DNA of 64,000 nucleotides from Priestia abyssalis. Lineage in GTDB: Bacteria; Bacillota; Bacilli; Bacillales; Bacillaceae_H. The stretch covers positions 1,326,417-1,390,416 of the forward strand of contig NZ_KV917369.1 in the NCBI RefSeq assembly GCF_002019595.1, written 5' to 3'. The notes under the pieces were generated by a model. That model was given only the letters and a program-made list of their open reading frames with translations. It was not told the origin of the DNA and did not search any database. Position 1 is the first letter of the stretch, and each line of letters opens with the position of its first letter. Shown here piece after piece: positions 54,371-63,120 of the stretch. A program made the translations under genes and the position numbers.

Positions 54371-54614
54371 ATACCCTTTTGGTTTTTGCCAATTAACGGT
54401 AAAGCGGCAACTGCATGAAAAATTAGAGGAAGTAGTTTTCGACATCATAAAGAAACAGAGGGAATAATGGATGAAGCCAAAAGAAGGTGCAGACAGATTG
54501 AAACAACTTGTTGCACTTTTAAAAGAAAAAGGAATTCGTGCTGAATTGTGTAAGAAACCGACTATCATAATGAAGGAAGAGATGAAAGAGATAAAGGTTC
54601 GGTTAATCCAGTAG
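54371..54614 (+). pseudogene. Two short open-frame remnants of unknown origin
   Basis: Frame one, from after TAA 54371 to TAA about 54467, reads ...TVKRQLHEKLEEVVFDIIKKQRE without a start codon. Frame two is a 47-codon ORF from ATG 54471 (MKPKEGADRLKQLVALLKEKGIRAELCKKP...) with a GAGGGAAT site. They look like the end of one gene and all or part of another. The second may be a real tiny gene. Confidence 0.35.
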
Positions 54615-54661
54615 AAAAAACATTTAAGTCAGTTCTGTTTGTCCTGATGATATGTATGCTG

Positions 54662-54696
54662 AAAAATGGCAGCCTCGTATGGAAGGCTGCCATTTT
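54662..54696 (+). terminator. Terminator upstream of the response regulator
   Basis: AAAATGGCAGCCT / AGGCTGCCATTTT perfect 13-bp stem, isolating the two-component genes from the upstream remnant. Confidence 0.8.
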
Positions 54697-54799
54697 AAGC
54701 GAAGCGCATATAGCATAGTAAGCAAAAGAAGGCTTTACTCTAGTATATTCTTTCATTATCTTGTAAGTATGGACAAAGAGGAAAGGAGTTTTTTACATA

Positions 54800-55473
54800 T
54801 GAATATTCTTTTGGCAGAAGATGATTTGCAGCTTGGTGAATTAATCGGGTTTATGTTAAAGAAGAAAGGAGGATACAAGGTCGATTGGGTGATGGAGGGA
54901 GAGGATGCTTATGATTATGCCGTCGCCTCTCATTATGACATCCTCATTCTGGATTGGATGATGCCAAACGGGGACGGAGTGGATGTGTGCCGCCGCTTGC
55001 GAAAAGAAGGATATTCAGGGGCAATTTTGATGCTGACAGCGAAGGACTCCGTTGAAGACCGCATAGCAGGCCTGGATTCGGGTGCGGATGATTACCTCGT
55101 CAAACCGTTTGAAATCGACGAACTTCTTGCGCGATTACGGGCCCTTTCCCGCCGAAATTATGCACCTATTGTAGAGGAAGAGGTCCGTATTCATGATATG
55201 ATGTTGAATCGGACGAGCCAAACGGTTTGCCAAGGAGAAGAGACTATCCAATTGAGTCCGCGCGAATTTCAGTTATTGGATTTACTCATTCAAAATAAAG
55301 GACAAGTTTTGCCGCGTGAGACCATTTTAGATCGCGTATGGGGATATGATGCGGATGTATCCATTAAGACCATTGATGCGACGGTTAAACTGCTCCGAAA
55401 GAAGCTTGATGTCATTGGAAAGCAAGAATGGATTCAAAGTATCAGAGGGGTGGGATACAAATTTGAAATCTAA
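54800..55473 (+). CDS. OmpR-family response regulator
   Basis: A 224-aa regulator. The receiver domain has acidic residues in LLAEDD, phospho-acceptor Asp in DILILDWMMPNGDG (about 52), LTAKDS and the conserved Lys in YLVKPFEIDEL. The C-terminal winged helix reads LSPREFQLLDLLIQNKGQVLPRETILDRVWGYDADVSIKTIDATVKLLRKKL. Start ATG 54800 after AAAGGAG. Its stop overlaps the kinase start by 11 nt. It is the best candidate to bind the TTTTCAYC direct repeats of the neighbouring foldase, PepSY-like and htrA promoters. Confidence 0.92.
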
Positions 55474-56905
55474 TCTTCTTTCACTCATACGTGCTTGGCG
55501 GAATGGTGGAGAGAAGGATGTATTTAAAAGTACACAAAATCGTTTAACTCTTCTGTACAGCGGATTGCTTATGCTTTTTCTCGTTCTTTTCATTGTCGTT
55601 GTTTATTCATTGCTTTATACAGTAATTTTAAAGGACCAAGAGCGTGAACTGGAGGAAATGGCCGCTCAGGAAGCACGGATTTTCGAGAGCTATTTGGTGC
55701 AAAACAATTACCGCAGCCTTCAGGGGATTCAAAATCAAGAGTTAGTGTTAGCAGGCGTAGATCAATTTTTTTACTATGTAGTGAATCCTAAAGGTGAATT
55801 AATCATGGGAGATGAAAAGGTTCCTGAGCTGCGTCAGGATTTATTCACCCTTCTAGGAGGATGGGATCCGCAGCGAAAAGAAATTCGTCAGGAAACACTG
55901 CATGCCACCTACTCCGAGTGGAGACCAAAAGCAAAAGGCAAGGGAATGGATGATGAACTGCGTTCTCCTCCACAACATCACGAAATTCAGCTGATGATAG
56001 CCAGCCGCCCGATTTTCTATAAAGGTCAATTAATCGGGATGCTTTATATCGGAAAAGATATTTCATTTGCTTACCAATTATTTAAGCTGCTCCTTATTAT
56101 TTTAGCAGGACTAGCTATTCTATTTTCCGGAGTTGCCCTGTATATGAGTCATTTGATGTCTAAAAAGGCGATGGTGCCGATTACCCGGGCATTTACGAGA
56201 CAACGCGAATTTGTGGCGGATGCCTCCCATGAGCTCCGGACTCCTTTAAGCGTGATGTTGTCTTCAATCGATGCGATGGAAATGACTGTAGATACGGAGG
56301 AAGATGATTTTTCTCGTAAGCTGCTAGTCAATATGAGAAATGAAGTGAAGCGGATGACTAAATTGGTGAGCGATTTGCTGACACTTGCTCGTTCGGATTC
56401 AGGTACAATCGAACGAGTTAATGAAACGTTTGATTTTCGGCCTCCTGCACAAAAAGCCATTCAATCGGTTGAGCCGCTGGCAGCGGCAAAGCAAATTAAG
56501 CTGCATTTGAGTGCTCCTGAGGCGATGGTCGTAAATGGAGATCCGGAAAGGTTAACGCAATTGCTCTATATTTTGTTGGATAACGGGATCAAATACACTC
56601 CGAATGGGGGAGATGTTTACCTGGCTCTTTCGGTTGAATCATACGAGCATCGTCTCGTCATGTGCATTCAAGTAAAGGATACGGGAATAGGAATCAAGCC
56701 GGAAGACTATGCCCGTATATTTGACCGATTTTATCGATCGGATAAAGCACGGACAAGGAAGATGGGAGGACATGGATTAGGCTTGTCGATTGCTAAGTGG
56801 ATTGTTGAAACCCATGGGGGAACGATTCAAGTTTCCAGTGAAATCGGCAAGGGGAGTACCTTTACCATAAGAATTCCTTTTTCCTCCAATACAAAAAAAG
56901 CGTAA
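55463..56905 (+). CDS. Membrane sensor histidine kinase
   Basis: A 480-aa kinase partner of the preceding regulator. It starts at TTG 55463 inside the regulator's 3' end (GGGGTGGG upstream). TM1 is at about residues 31-53 (LMLFLVLFIVVVYSLLYTV) and TM2 at about 202-225, flanking an extracellular sensor domain. HisKA carries the acceptor in FVADASHELRTPLSVMLSS; N-box DNGIKYTPNGG and G-boxes DTGIGIKPED, GHGLGLSIAKWIVETHGG follow. The sensed signal is probably envelope or secretion stress (inferred from the targets). Confidence 0.92.
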   Translation: MKSNLLSLIRAWRNGGEKDVFKSTQNRLTLLYSGLLMLFLVLFIVVVYSLLYTVILKDQERELEEMAAQEARIFESYLVQNNYRSLQGIQNQELVLAGVDQFFYYVVNPKGELIMGDEKVPELRQDLFTLLGGWDPQRKEIRQETLHATYSEWRPKAKGKGMDDELRSPPQHHEIQLMIASRPIFYKGQLIGMLYIGKDISFAYQLFKLLLIILAGLAILFSGVALYMSHLMSKKAMVPITRAFTRQREFVADASHELRTPLSVMLSSIDAMEMTVDTEEDDFSRKLLVNMRNEVKRMTKLVSDLLTLARSDSGTIERVNETFDFRPPAQKAIQSVEPLAAAKQIKLHLSAPEAMVVNGDPERLTQLLYILLDNGIKYTPNGGDVYLALSVESYEHRLVMCIQVKDTGIGIKPEDYARIFDRFYRSDKARTRKMGGHGLGLSIAKWIVETHGGTIQVSSEIGKGSTFTIRIPFSSNTKKA

Positions 56906-56934
56906 GGCTGCTGAAAAGCATCTTGCGCTTTTTT
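56894..56934 (+). terminator. Terminator of the two-component operon
   Basis: AAAAAAGCGTAAG / CTTGCGCTTTTTT stem with a TTTATTT tail, overlapping the kinase stop codon region. Confidence 0.8.
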
Positions 56935-56978
56935 ATTTATCCCGCGTTGGTGGGCAGTTTCTTTTATTCGAGTTTCTT

Positions 56979-57012
56979 TTTTCACCATATTTTCATCATT
57001 CTTCTTTAGAAT
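56979..57012 (+). promoter_or_regulatory. Octamer-type operator/promoter, site 2 (PepSY-like gene)
   Basis: TTTTCACC (56979) and TTTTCATC (56990), 11 bp apart, then TAGAAT (57007-57012) 10 nt after TTTTCAT. The ATG is only 11 nt after the -10 box, implying a leaderless or nearly leaderless transcript. Confidence 0.6.
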
Positions 57013-57023
57013 CCTGTCTGAAA

Positions 57024-57485
57024 ATGAGACAAGCGCATTTATGGATTGGATTAATTACATCGGTTTTCTTGTTGATGCAAGCAATTACAGGATTATTATT
57101 GGCGGAATCTTGGTTAATAGGAAAGGAGTCGAAACAGCAGCCTATGTTTATGCAAAATGGAGAGCAAGGACAACAATCAGTAACTGGTGCCGGGTAAGAA
57201 CAATCGGACGCTGGTACTATCGAGCAAGGTGGAAACGCGGCATCCTCGGATTTACAACAAAGAAGTTTTGAAGCGAGAGAAGGTGAAGGTAACTCTTTAA
57301 CCCGCATCATCCAAGGTCTTCATAAAGGAAGGTTAGGAACCATGGATATTAAATGGGTAATTGACGTGGCCGCTATCAGCATGATCTTCTTAACCAGTTC
57401 GGGCATCTATTTATCTGTAAAATTGTTAGCAGTCCAGAGGAAAAGCAGAAAAAAACGTGCTTTAAAAGTATCAGAGGGACAGTAA
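57024..57485 (+). pseudogene. PepSY-associated membrane protein interrupted by one in-frame stop
   Basis: From ATG 57024 one continuous frame of 153 codons ends at TAA 57483, broken only by TAA at 57195. The N-terminal part (HLWIGLITSVFLLMQAITGLLLAE) and the C-terminal part (IIQGLHKGRLGTMDIKWVIDVAAISMIFLTSSGIYLSVKL) match the two helices of PepSY-associated TM proteins (H.W.G... TGL and LH.G..G... TG). Without the stop it would be an approximately 153-aa two-span protein. A downstream ATG (57342, GGAAGGTTAGGAACC upstream) could start the second half. It has its own octamer-type promoter. Confidence 0.65.
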
Positions 57486-57542
57486 GGGAGAGGAAAGTGT
57501 AAGGGATAAGAAGTCTTCTTGCGCTTTGTCTTTGGTAGTCGC

Positions 57543-57576
57543 TTTTCATCGTGTTTTCATCATTCTTCTCTACAAT
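57543..57576 (+). promoter_or_regulatory. Octamer-type operator/promoter, site 3 (htrA)
   Basis: TTTTCATC (57543) and TTTTCATC (57554), 11 bp apart, then TACAAT (57571-57576) 10 nt after the second TTTTCAT. TTTTCA-type octamers are described at htrA/htrB promoters in B. subtilis (CssRS). Confidence 0.7.
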
Positions 57577-57619
57577 AGGATTCAGACAAAAGGAAACTCG
57601 TAAAAAGGAGATAGATAAA

Positions 57620-58858
57620 ATGAACTTACACGAATATGAAAATAACAAACAAACACCTAAACAGAGACGATCTTTCCCACCTTTGTTTGCATCCTTAACA
57701 GGAGCTATTGTCGGAAGTGTGGCTACTCTTTACTTAGCCCCAGCATTAGGGATGAGCGGGATTTCTCCGATTACCGAAAGTATTGATCAGGAGAAAACAG
57801 CGATAGTGGAGCAAAGCGAAGCTTCCGAAAATACATTACAGCTTCAACAAACGTCAACAACTTCGAACAGCATGATCAATGCAATCGAGAATGTAAGGGA
57901 AGCAGTAGTAGGAGTAGTCAATATCCAACAACAAACCAATTATTTTTCTCACGGCCCTCAAAGCTCTCAAGAGCAAGGGACTGAGCAAGAGAGCGGTACG
58001 GGCTCGGGAGTCATTTTTAAGAAATCTGGTGACGATGCTTATATTATTACGAATAACCACGTCATTGAAGGGGCCAGTAAAGTAGAAATTTCTCTTTCCA
58101 CGGGTGAGAGAATTGCTGCAGAAGTCGTCGGGGCTGACCAGCTAACCGATTTAGCGGTGTTGAAAATAGAGAGTAAATACGCGACAAAGGTAGCAGATTT
58201 TGGAGATTCCTCTTCGCTCCGTATTGGTGAGCAAGTAGCAGCGATTGGAAATCCGCTTGGTTTGGATTTATCAAGTACGGTTACTCAAGGAATTGTGAGC
58301 AATACGGATCGCACCATTCCTGTTTCCACGTCAGGAGGGGAATGGGACTTAAATGTAGTCCAAACGGATGCAGCTATTAACCCGGGTAACAGCGGCGGAG
58401 CATTAATTAACAGTGCCGGACAAGTAATCGGTATAAACAGTTTGAAAATTGCAGAAGACGGAGTGGAAGGCTTAGGTTTCGCGATTCCCAGTCAGGATGT
58501 CAAACCGGTTATAGAGGATTTACTGCAATACGGGGAAGTGAAGCGCCCATACTTGGGGGTAGGATTGCAGAGTCTGAGTGATTTTCCGTCAACTATCCAA
58601 GAGCAATTAAACTTGCCTGAAGATACACAGGGTGGAGTAATCGTTACATCGGTCGAACCTGCTTCTCCTGCGGCAGAAGCAGGACTCCAGATCAAGGACT
58701 TAATCACAACCGTTAACGGTACAAAAGTGAACAGTATTGGAGAATTAAGAAAATACATTTATACCGAAGCCAAGATTGGAGATCAAATCAAAGTGGAGCT
58801 TTATCGGGACGGGAAGAAGATCAATGTATCTGTAAAAATGAGTGAAAAGGGAATGTAG
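57620..58858 (+). CDS. htrA: HtrA/DegP-type serine protease
   Basis: A 412-aa membrane-anchored quality-control protease. The cytosolic N-terminus is followed by one anchor (about residues 23-48, LFASLTGAIVGSVATLYLAPAL). Trypsin-like domain: His in ITNNHVIEG, Asp in LTDLAVLKI, Ser in INPGNSGGALI. One C-terminal PDZ domain (about 310-405, RPYLGVGLQSL, GGVIVTSVEPASPAAEAGLQIKDLI). It degrades misfolded exported proteins. ATG 57620 with AAAAAGGAGATAG; the upstream ATG 57551 is not used. Regulated by the octamer site. Confidence 0.95.
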   Translation: MNLHEYENNKQTPKQRRSFPPLFASLTGAIVGSVATLYLAPALGMSGISPITESIDQEKTAIVEQSEASENTLQLQQTSTTSNSMINAIENVREAVVGVVNIQQQTNYFSHGPQSSQEQGTEQESGTGSGVIFKKSGDDAYIITNNHVIEGASKVEISLSTGERIAAEVVGADQLTDLAVLKIESKYATKVADFGDSSSLRIGEQVAAIGNPLGLDLSSTVTQGIVSNTDRTIPVSTSGGEWDLNVVQTDAAINPGNSGGALINSAGQVIGINSLKIAEDGVEGLGFAIPSQDVKPVIEDLLQYGEVKRPYLGVGLQSLSDFPSTIQEQLNLPEDTQGGVIVTSVEPASPAAEAGLQIKDLITTVNGTKVNSIGELRKYIYTEAKIGDQIKVELYRDGKKINVSVKMSEKGM

Positions 58859-58891
58859 CTTTATCAATACGAAAGATAGGAGGCAAACGGC

Positions 58892-59857
58892 ATGGTCAAA
58901 TACTCTATTATCATTCCTGTATATAATGAGGAACTAGTGGTTCGTGAAACATATAAACGATTAAAAGCAGTGATGGAGCAAACGGACGGAACTTATGAAT
59001 TATTGTTTGTGAATGACGGCAGCAAGGATAAAACCATCGATATTTTAAAAGAGCTTTCTGTTAGAGATGAGACGGTGAAATATTTAGATTTTTCCCGGAA
59101 TTTTGGGCATCAAATTGCCATTACCGCAGGAATGGATTATGCGGCAGGAGAAGCTGTCGTCATTATCGATGCAGACTTGCAGGACCCGCCTGAACTTATT
59201 TTGGATATGATCCAAAAATGGAAGGAGGGCTATGAGGTTGTGTACGCTAAGCGGACGAAGAGGAAGGGAGAAACGTTCTTTAAAAAGCAAACGGCCCATT
59301 TATTTTATCGTGTTTTACGGGCATCAACGGAGATTGACATTCCCCTGGACACAGGCGACTTCCGCTTGATTGACCGGAAGGTGTGCGACCAGTTAGTAAG
59401 CATGAAGGAAAGAAGCCGCTTTGTCCGGGGGCTCGTCAGCTGGGTAGGGTTTAAGCAAACCGCAATTGAATACGAGCGGGATGAACGTTTGGCAGGTGAG
59501 ACAAAGTATCCGCTCAAGAAAATGCTTCGCTTTTCAATGGATGGAATTACTTCCTTTTCTTATAAGCCATTAAAACTGGCCAGTATTTTGGGAGTTTTGC
59601 TTTCATTTTCAAGTGTGATCTGGATGTTCATCGTTTTATATTTAAAATTATTTACGGACTCGACCGTTACCGGTTGGTCTTCCCTTCTCATGACCATGCT
59701 TTTCTTCAATGGAGTTGTGCTCGTGATGTTAGGGGTAATCGGTGAGTATATCGGAAGAATTTACGATGAGGCGAAGGACCGGCCGTTATACATTCTTCAG
59801 GACAGTCGGAGAGTCGAACGGGAGAGCGAAAAGGTATCTCGCTATGCGAATTATTAA
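58892..59857 (+). CDS. GT2 polyprenyl-phosphate glycosyltransferase (YkcC/GtrB-like)
   Basis: A 321-aa family 2 glycosyltransferase. The catalytic GT-A domain shows SIIIPVYNEE, FVNDGSKDKT, the DxD-region IIDADLQDPPE and DTGDFRLIDRKV. Two C-terminal membrane segments (about 235-258 and 265-295) are typical of DPM1/GtrB/YkcC enzymes that attach a hexose to undecaprenyl phosphate. It overlaps the GtrA gene by 14 nt. B. subtilis also has ykcC beside htrA. Confidence 0.92.
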   Translation: MVKYSIIIPVYNEELVVRETYKRLKAVMEQTDGTYELLFVNDGSKDKTIDILKELSVRDETVKYLDFSRNFGHQIAITAGMDYAAGEAVVIIDADLQDPPELILDMIQKWKEGYEVVYAKRTKRKGETFFKKQTAHLFYRVLRASTEIDIPLDTGDFRLIDRKVCDQLVSMKERSRFVRGLVSWVGFKQTAIEYERDERLAGETKYPLKKMLRFSMDGITSFSYKPLKLASILGVLLSFSSVIWMFIVLYLKLFTDSTVTGWSSLLMTMLFFNGVVLVMLGVIGEYIGRIYDEAKDRPLYILQDSRRVERESEKVSRYANY

Positions 59858-60257
59858 AGAAAAGGTCAACGTATTATTACGATTTTGTACAGTGGGGGTA
59901 GGAAATACGCTCATTGACTTTGGAGTGTTTTTCCTTCTCACTGCTGGAGGAATCCCTTATCTTTTCGCGCAAGGGTGCTCCTATGCAGCGGGCATGGTAA
60001 ACAGCTATGTATGGAATCGGGTGTGGACATTTCAAGTGAAACAAAAAGCGAATATGCAGGAGGCGGTCCGATTTGCCATCGTCAACATAGGAGCATCAAG
60101 CATGACGTTTCTTATTCTGTATATTCTTCAGGAAGGTGCTGGCCTATCTCTTGTTGTAAGTAAAGTGATCGCAACGATTGGAGGGATCCTTATTACCTTT
60201 ATTGGAAGCCGTCTTTGGGTGTTTCAAGAACGAATCAATAAAAGGAGTGAATCATGA
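59844..60257 (+). CDS. GtrA-family membrane protein (polyprenyl-sugar flippase)
   Basis: A 137-aa protein with four membrane segments and the GtrA pattern (LLRFCTVGVGNTLIDFGVFFLLTAGGIPYLFAQGCSYAAGMVNSYVWNRVWTF, ending in GSRLWVFQERI). GtrA proteins are thought to move polyprenyl-phosphate sugars across the membrane. The ATG at 59844 (AAGGT 8 nt upstream) lies in the GT2 gene's 3' end; a longer frame to 59742 is rejected. Coupled to galU by a 4-nt overlap. Confidence 0.88.
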   Translation: MRIIKEKVNVLLRFCTVGVGNTLIDFGVFFLLTAGGIPYLFAQGCSYAAGMVNSYVWNRVWTFQVKQKANMQEAVRFAIVNIGASSMTFLILYILQEGAGLSLVVSKVIATIGGILITFIGSRLWVFQERINKRSES

Positions 60258-61147
60258 TGAGAATAAAAAAAGCGGTTATTCCCGCAGCGGGATTAGGAAC
60301 AAGGTTTTTGCCGGCAACAAAAGCTCAGCCAAAAGAAATGCTGCCGATTGTCGACAAACCGGCGATTCAATATATTGTGGAAGAAGCTGTTCAATCCGGT
60401 ATCGAAAGCATTATTATCGTGACAGGTCGAAACAAGCGATCCATTGAAGATCATTTTGACCGATCTATTGAACTGGAACAGACTTTATCAGAAAAAGGAA
60501 AGTCTGATGTCTTACAAGAAGTGCAGGGAATTGCGAATATGGCTAACATTCACTACATCAGACAAAAAGAGCCGTTAGGGTTAGGGCATGCGATTTTATG
60601 TGCCCAGCAGTTTATTGGCGATGAACCGTTTGCTGTTTTGTTAGGCGACGATATTATGGTATCGGAGAAACCGGCATTAAAACAGTTAATGGATGTATTT
60701 GAAGAATTCAAGACAGAAGTGGTAGGTGTCCAGGCTGTTGAACCAACTGAAGTAAACAAGTATGGGATCATTCATCCGCGCAGGGAAAACGGGAATGTGT
60801 ATGAAGTTCAGGATTTAGTAGAAAAGCCTTTTCTTGAGGAAGCTCCGTCCCAAATCGCGGTGATGGGAAGGTACATTTTAAAGCCTTCTATCTTTCCGAT
60901 TTTGCAAACAATCGGCAGGGGAGCCGGAAATGAAATTCAACTAACCGATGCTTTAAGAGACATTTGCAAAAATGAAGCGATTCACGCTCTTCAACTAGAA
61001 GGAAATCGTTTTGATATTGGCGATAAATTGGGCTACTTGAAAGCAAGTACAGAGGTGGGGCTGCAGCGTGAAGAAATGAGGGAGCAGCTGTTGTCGTATT
61101 TAGAGAGTGTGCTAAAGAGAGAAGCGGAAAGGGGAATTTTACAATGA
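60254..61147 (+). CDS. galU: UTP-glucose-1-phosphate uridylyltransferase
   Basis: A 297-aa enzyme (GtaB in B. subtilis) making UDP-glucose. Nucleotide-binding signature KAVIPAAGLGTRFLPATKAQPKEMLPIVDKPAIQYIVEEAV, then EPLGLGHAILCAQ, LLGDDIMV, YGIIHPR and FDIGDKLGYLKA. The start is ATG 60254 or the adjacent 60257 behind AAAGGAGTG. It overlaps gtrA and galE by 4 nt each, a tightly coupled sugar-nucleotide unit. Confidence 0.95.
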   Translation: MMRIKKAVIPAAGLGTRFLPATKAQPKEMLPIVDKPAIQYIVEEAVQSGIESIIIVTGRNKRSIEDHFDRSIELEQTLSEKGKSDVLQEVQGIANMANIHYIRQKEPLGLGHAILCAQQFIGDEPFAVLLGDDIMVSEKPALKQLMDVFEEFKTEVVGVQAVEPTEVNKYGIIHPRRENGNVYEVQDLVEKPFLEEAPSQIAVMGRYILKPSIFPILQTIGRGAGNEIQLTDALRDICKNEAIHALQLEGNRFDIGDKLGYLKASTEVGLQREEMREQLLSYLESVLKREAERGILQ

Positions 61148-62148
61148 AGTCTGTTCTCGTAACGGGAGGAGCCGGCTATATCGGCAGCCATACCGTATTA
61201 GAGTTACAAAAACAAAACATTCCCGTCGTTGTGCTGGATAACTTATCAACAGGGCATCGGGAGGCAGTTCAAGCACCACATTTTTATGAAGGCGATATTG
61301 CGGACCACCAACTGGTTAAGGACATTGTCCAAAAGCATCGGATTAATGCTGTTATCCATTTTGCAGCTAAAAGCTTAGTATCAGAATCTGTCCAAAAGCC
61401 GGAGCTTTACTTCAGGGAAAATACGATGAAATCTTGTTCATTCTTTGAAAATATCATTCGTGAGGGGGTGAGGAATATCGTTTTTTCATCGACCGCAGCT
61501 GTATATGGCTCAGCTCATCATAAGCCGATTAAAGAGACGGATTTCCTGCAGCCTGTAAATCCATACGGAGAATCTAAACTCATGCTTGAAAAATATTTAC
61601 AGTGGGTAGGAAGTGTTCATGATGTAAAATGGACGGCCCTTCGTTATTTCAATGCAGCTGGAGCTTCACTCGAAGGAACCATTGGAGAGGATCATCAGCC
61701 GGAAAGCCACCTTATTCCTCTTGTTTTACAAACAGCGTTAGGCCAGCGAGAAAACATTTCAATCTATGGTGACGACTACCCCACTCTTGATGGAACTTGC
61801 ATTCGGGACTATATCCATGTCGTGGATTTAGCTCATGCCCATATATTGGCTCTCCATTCCATTGATGAAGGCTCCCTTAAACAAAATATCTATAATGTAG
61901 GAACGGGTTTCGGTCATTCTGTGATAGACATCATTGATACTGCCCGGCGGATAACGAAAAGAGGTATCACTAGGAAGATAGATGGAAGAAGAGAGGGGGA
62001 TCCTCCTGTACTTGTAGCAGATAGCCATAATCTTAAAAAGGAATTAGGATGGAAACCGCAATACAGCGATTTACAAACAATTATCCAAAGTGCCTGGAGA
62101 TGGCATTTGGCCCACCCGAATGGCTATGAAAAAAAGCAGTTTGTTTAA
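61144..62148 (+). CDS. galE: UDP-glucose 4-epimerase
   Basis: A 334-aa short-chain dehydrogenase interconverting UDP-glucose and UDP-galactose. NAD motif VTGGAGYIGSHTV, catalytic Ser/Thr in FSSTAAVYGSA, YGESK (Tyr and Lys of YxxxK), ALRYFNAAGA, GTCIRDYIHVVDLA and YNVGTGFG. Start ATG 61144 overlaps the galU stop. Supplies UDP-galactose, presumably to the adjacent GT2 enzyme. Confidence 0.95.
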   Translation: MKSVLVTGGAGYIGSHTVLELQKQNIPVVVLDNLSTGHREAVQAPHFYEGDIADHQLVKDIVQKHRINAVIHFAAKSLVSESVQKPELYFRENTMKSCSFFENIIREGVRNIVFSSTAAVYGSAHHKPIKETDFLQPVNPYGESKLMLEKYLQWVGSVHDVKWTALRYFNAAGASLEGTIGEDHQPESHLIPLVLQTALGQRENISIYGDDYPTLDGTCIRDYIHVVDLAHAHILALHSIDEGSLKQNIYNVGTGFGHSVIDIIDTARRITKRGITRKIDGRREGDPPVLVADSHNLKKELGWKPQYSDLQTIIQSAWRWHLAHPNGYEKKQFV

Positions 62149-62262
62149 ATAGGTTACTAGAGCTCATATATCATCGCTAAGCGGTAGAAGGGCGAATGTG
62201 CTTTTACCGTTTTATCTATAGAGCGAGAGATAAAAAAACGAGAAGGCAAGGTGATAACGCTT

Positions 62263-62865
62263 ATGGAAAGCGTCATACATGATATATTAATAGCGCTCAC
62301 CAGCTTAGGTTATGCAGGGATTGCCATAGGATTAATGATCGAAGTGATTCCGAGCGAAATCGTATTAGCTTATGGCGGCTATATGGTTTCAAAAGGAACG
62401 ATCAGCTTTATCGGAGCCATTATAGCTGGAGTCATAGGGGGAACGATTGCCCAGTGGTTTCTTTACTGGCTTGGTTACTATGGAGGACGTCCGTTTTTAG
62501 ATAAGTATGGAAAGTATTTATTCATCCAAAAGCATCATATCGAAAAGGCGGAGAAGTGGTTTCAACGATATGGAGCCGGAGTCGTGTTTACTGCTCGTTT
62601 TATTCCGGTCGTTCGACACGCGATTTCCATTCCTGCCGGTGCAGCCAAGATGCCTTTTATGAAATTTACAATATTGACGGTGTTGGCGATCATTCCATGG
62701 TCTATTTTGTTTGTCTACCTGGGTACAAAACTGGGAAGTCACTGGGAGAATATCGAAAAAGTGGCAGGAACTTATACTACACCCAGTGTGATCATTTCCA
62801 TGGTCATCATTATCCTTTACTTTGGCATGAAGAAATTACGAGCAATTAAAAGAAGTGCAGCTTAA
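62263..62865 (+). CDS. DedA-family membrane protein
   Basis: A 200-aa protein with the DedA/VTT domain: IEVIPSEIVLAYGGYMVSKGT, GGTIAQWFLYWLGYYGGRPFLDKYGKYL, FTARFIPVVRHAISIPAGAAKMPFMKF and a C-terminal hydrophobic span. DedA proteins have been implicated in undecaprenyl-phosphate or phospholipid flipping, which suits a neighbour of polyprenyl-sugar genes. ATG 62263 behind CAAGGTGATAACG is chosen over GTG 62251. Confidence 0.88.
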   Translation: MESVIHDILIALTSLGYAGIAIGLMIEVIPSEIVLAYGGYMVSKGTISFIGAIIAGVIGGTIAQWFLYWLGYYGGRPFLDKYGKYLFIQKHHIEKAEKWFQRYGAGVVFTARFIPVVRHAISIPAGAAKMPFMKFTILTVLAIIPWSILFVYLGTKLGSHWENIEKVAGTYTTPSVIISMVIIILYFGMKKLRAIKRSAA

Positions 62866-62882
62866 ATAAAAACAGCTTGGTT

Positions 62883-62980
62883 CTATATAGATTGATTTAG
62901 AAAATTCGACATGACCAAAGAACAGCCATGCCAAATTTTCTAGACCTATGCGGGCCAATTCAAGTGGTCTAAATAACCGA
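62883..62980 (+). repeat. Dispersed repeat family 2, copy F1 (longest)
   Basis: CTATATAGATTGATTTAGAA, then ATTCGACATGACCAAAG, CAGCCATGCCAAATTTTCT, and finally TTCAAGTGGTCTAAATAACC. The first 60 nt match F2; the last block matches F4. It stands alone between two genes. Confidence 0.65.
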
Positions 62981-63120
62981 TTGTGAATGTTCCTCGATCG
63001 AATGAAGCTGTGTCGAGTTATTTAGTGGAATGTATATAGTATAATTCTCAAATTTTATCAGACTATGAATGAAAATATAAGATTAGGATCCAATATGTTG
63101 AAAAGGAGTAGAAGCGAAAT

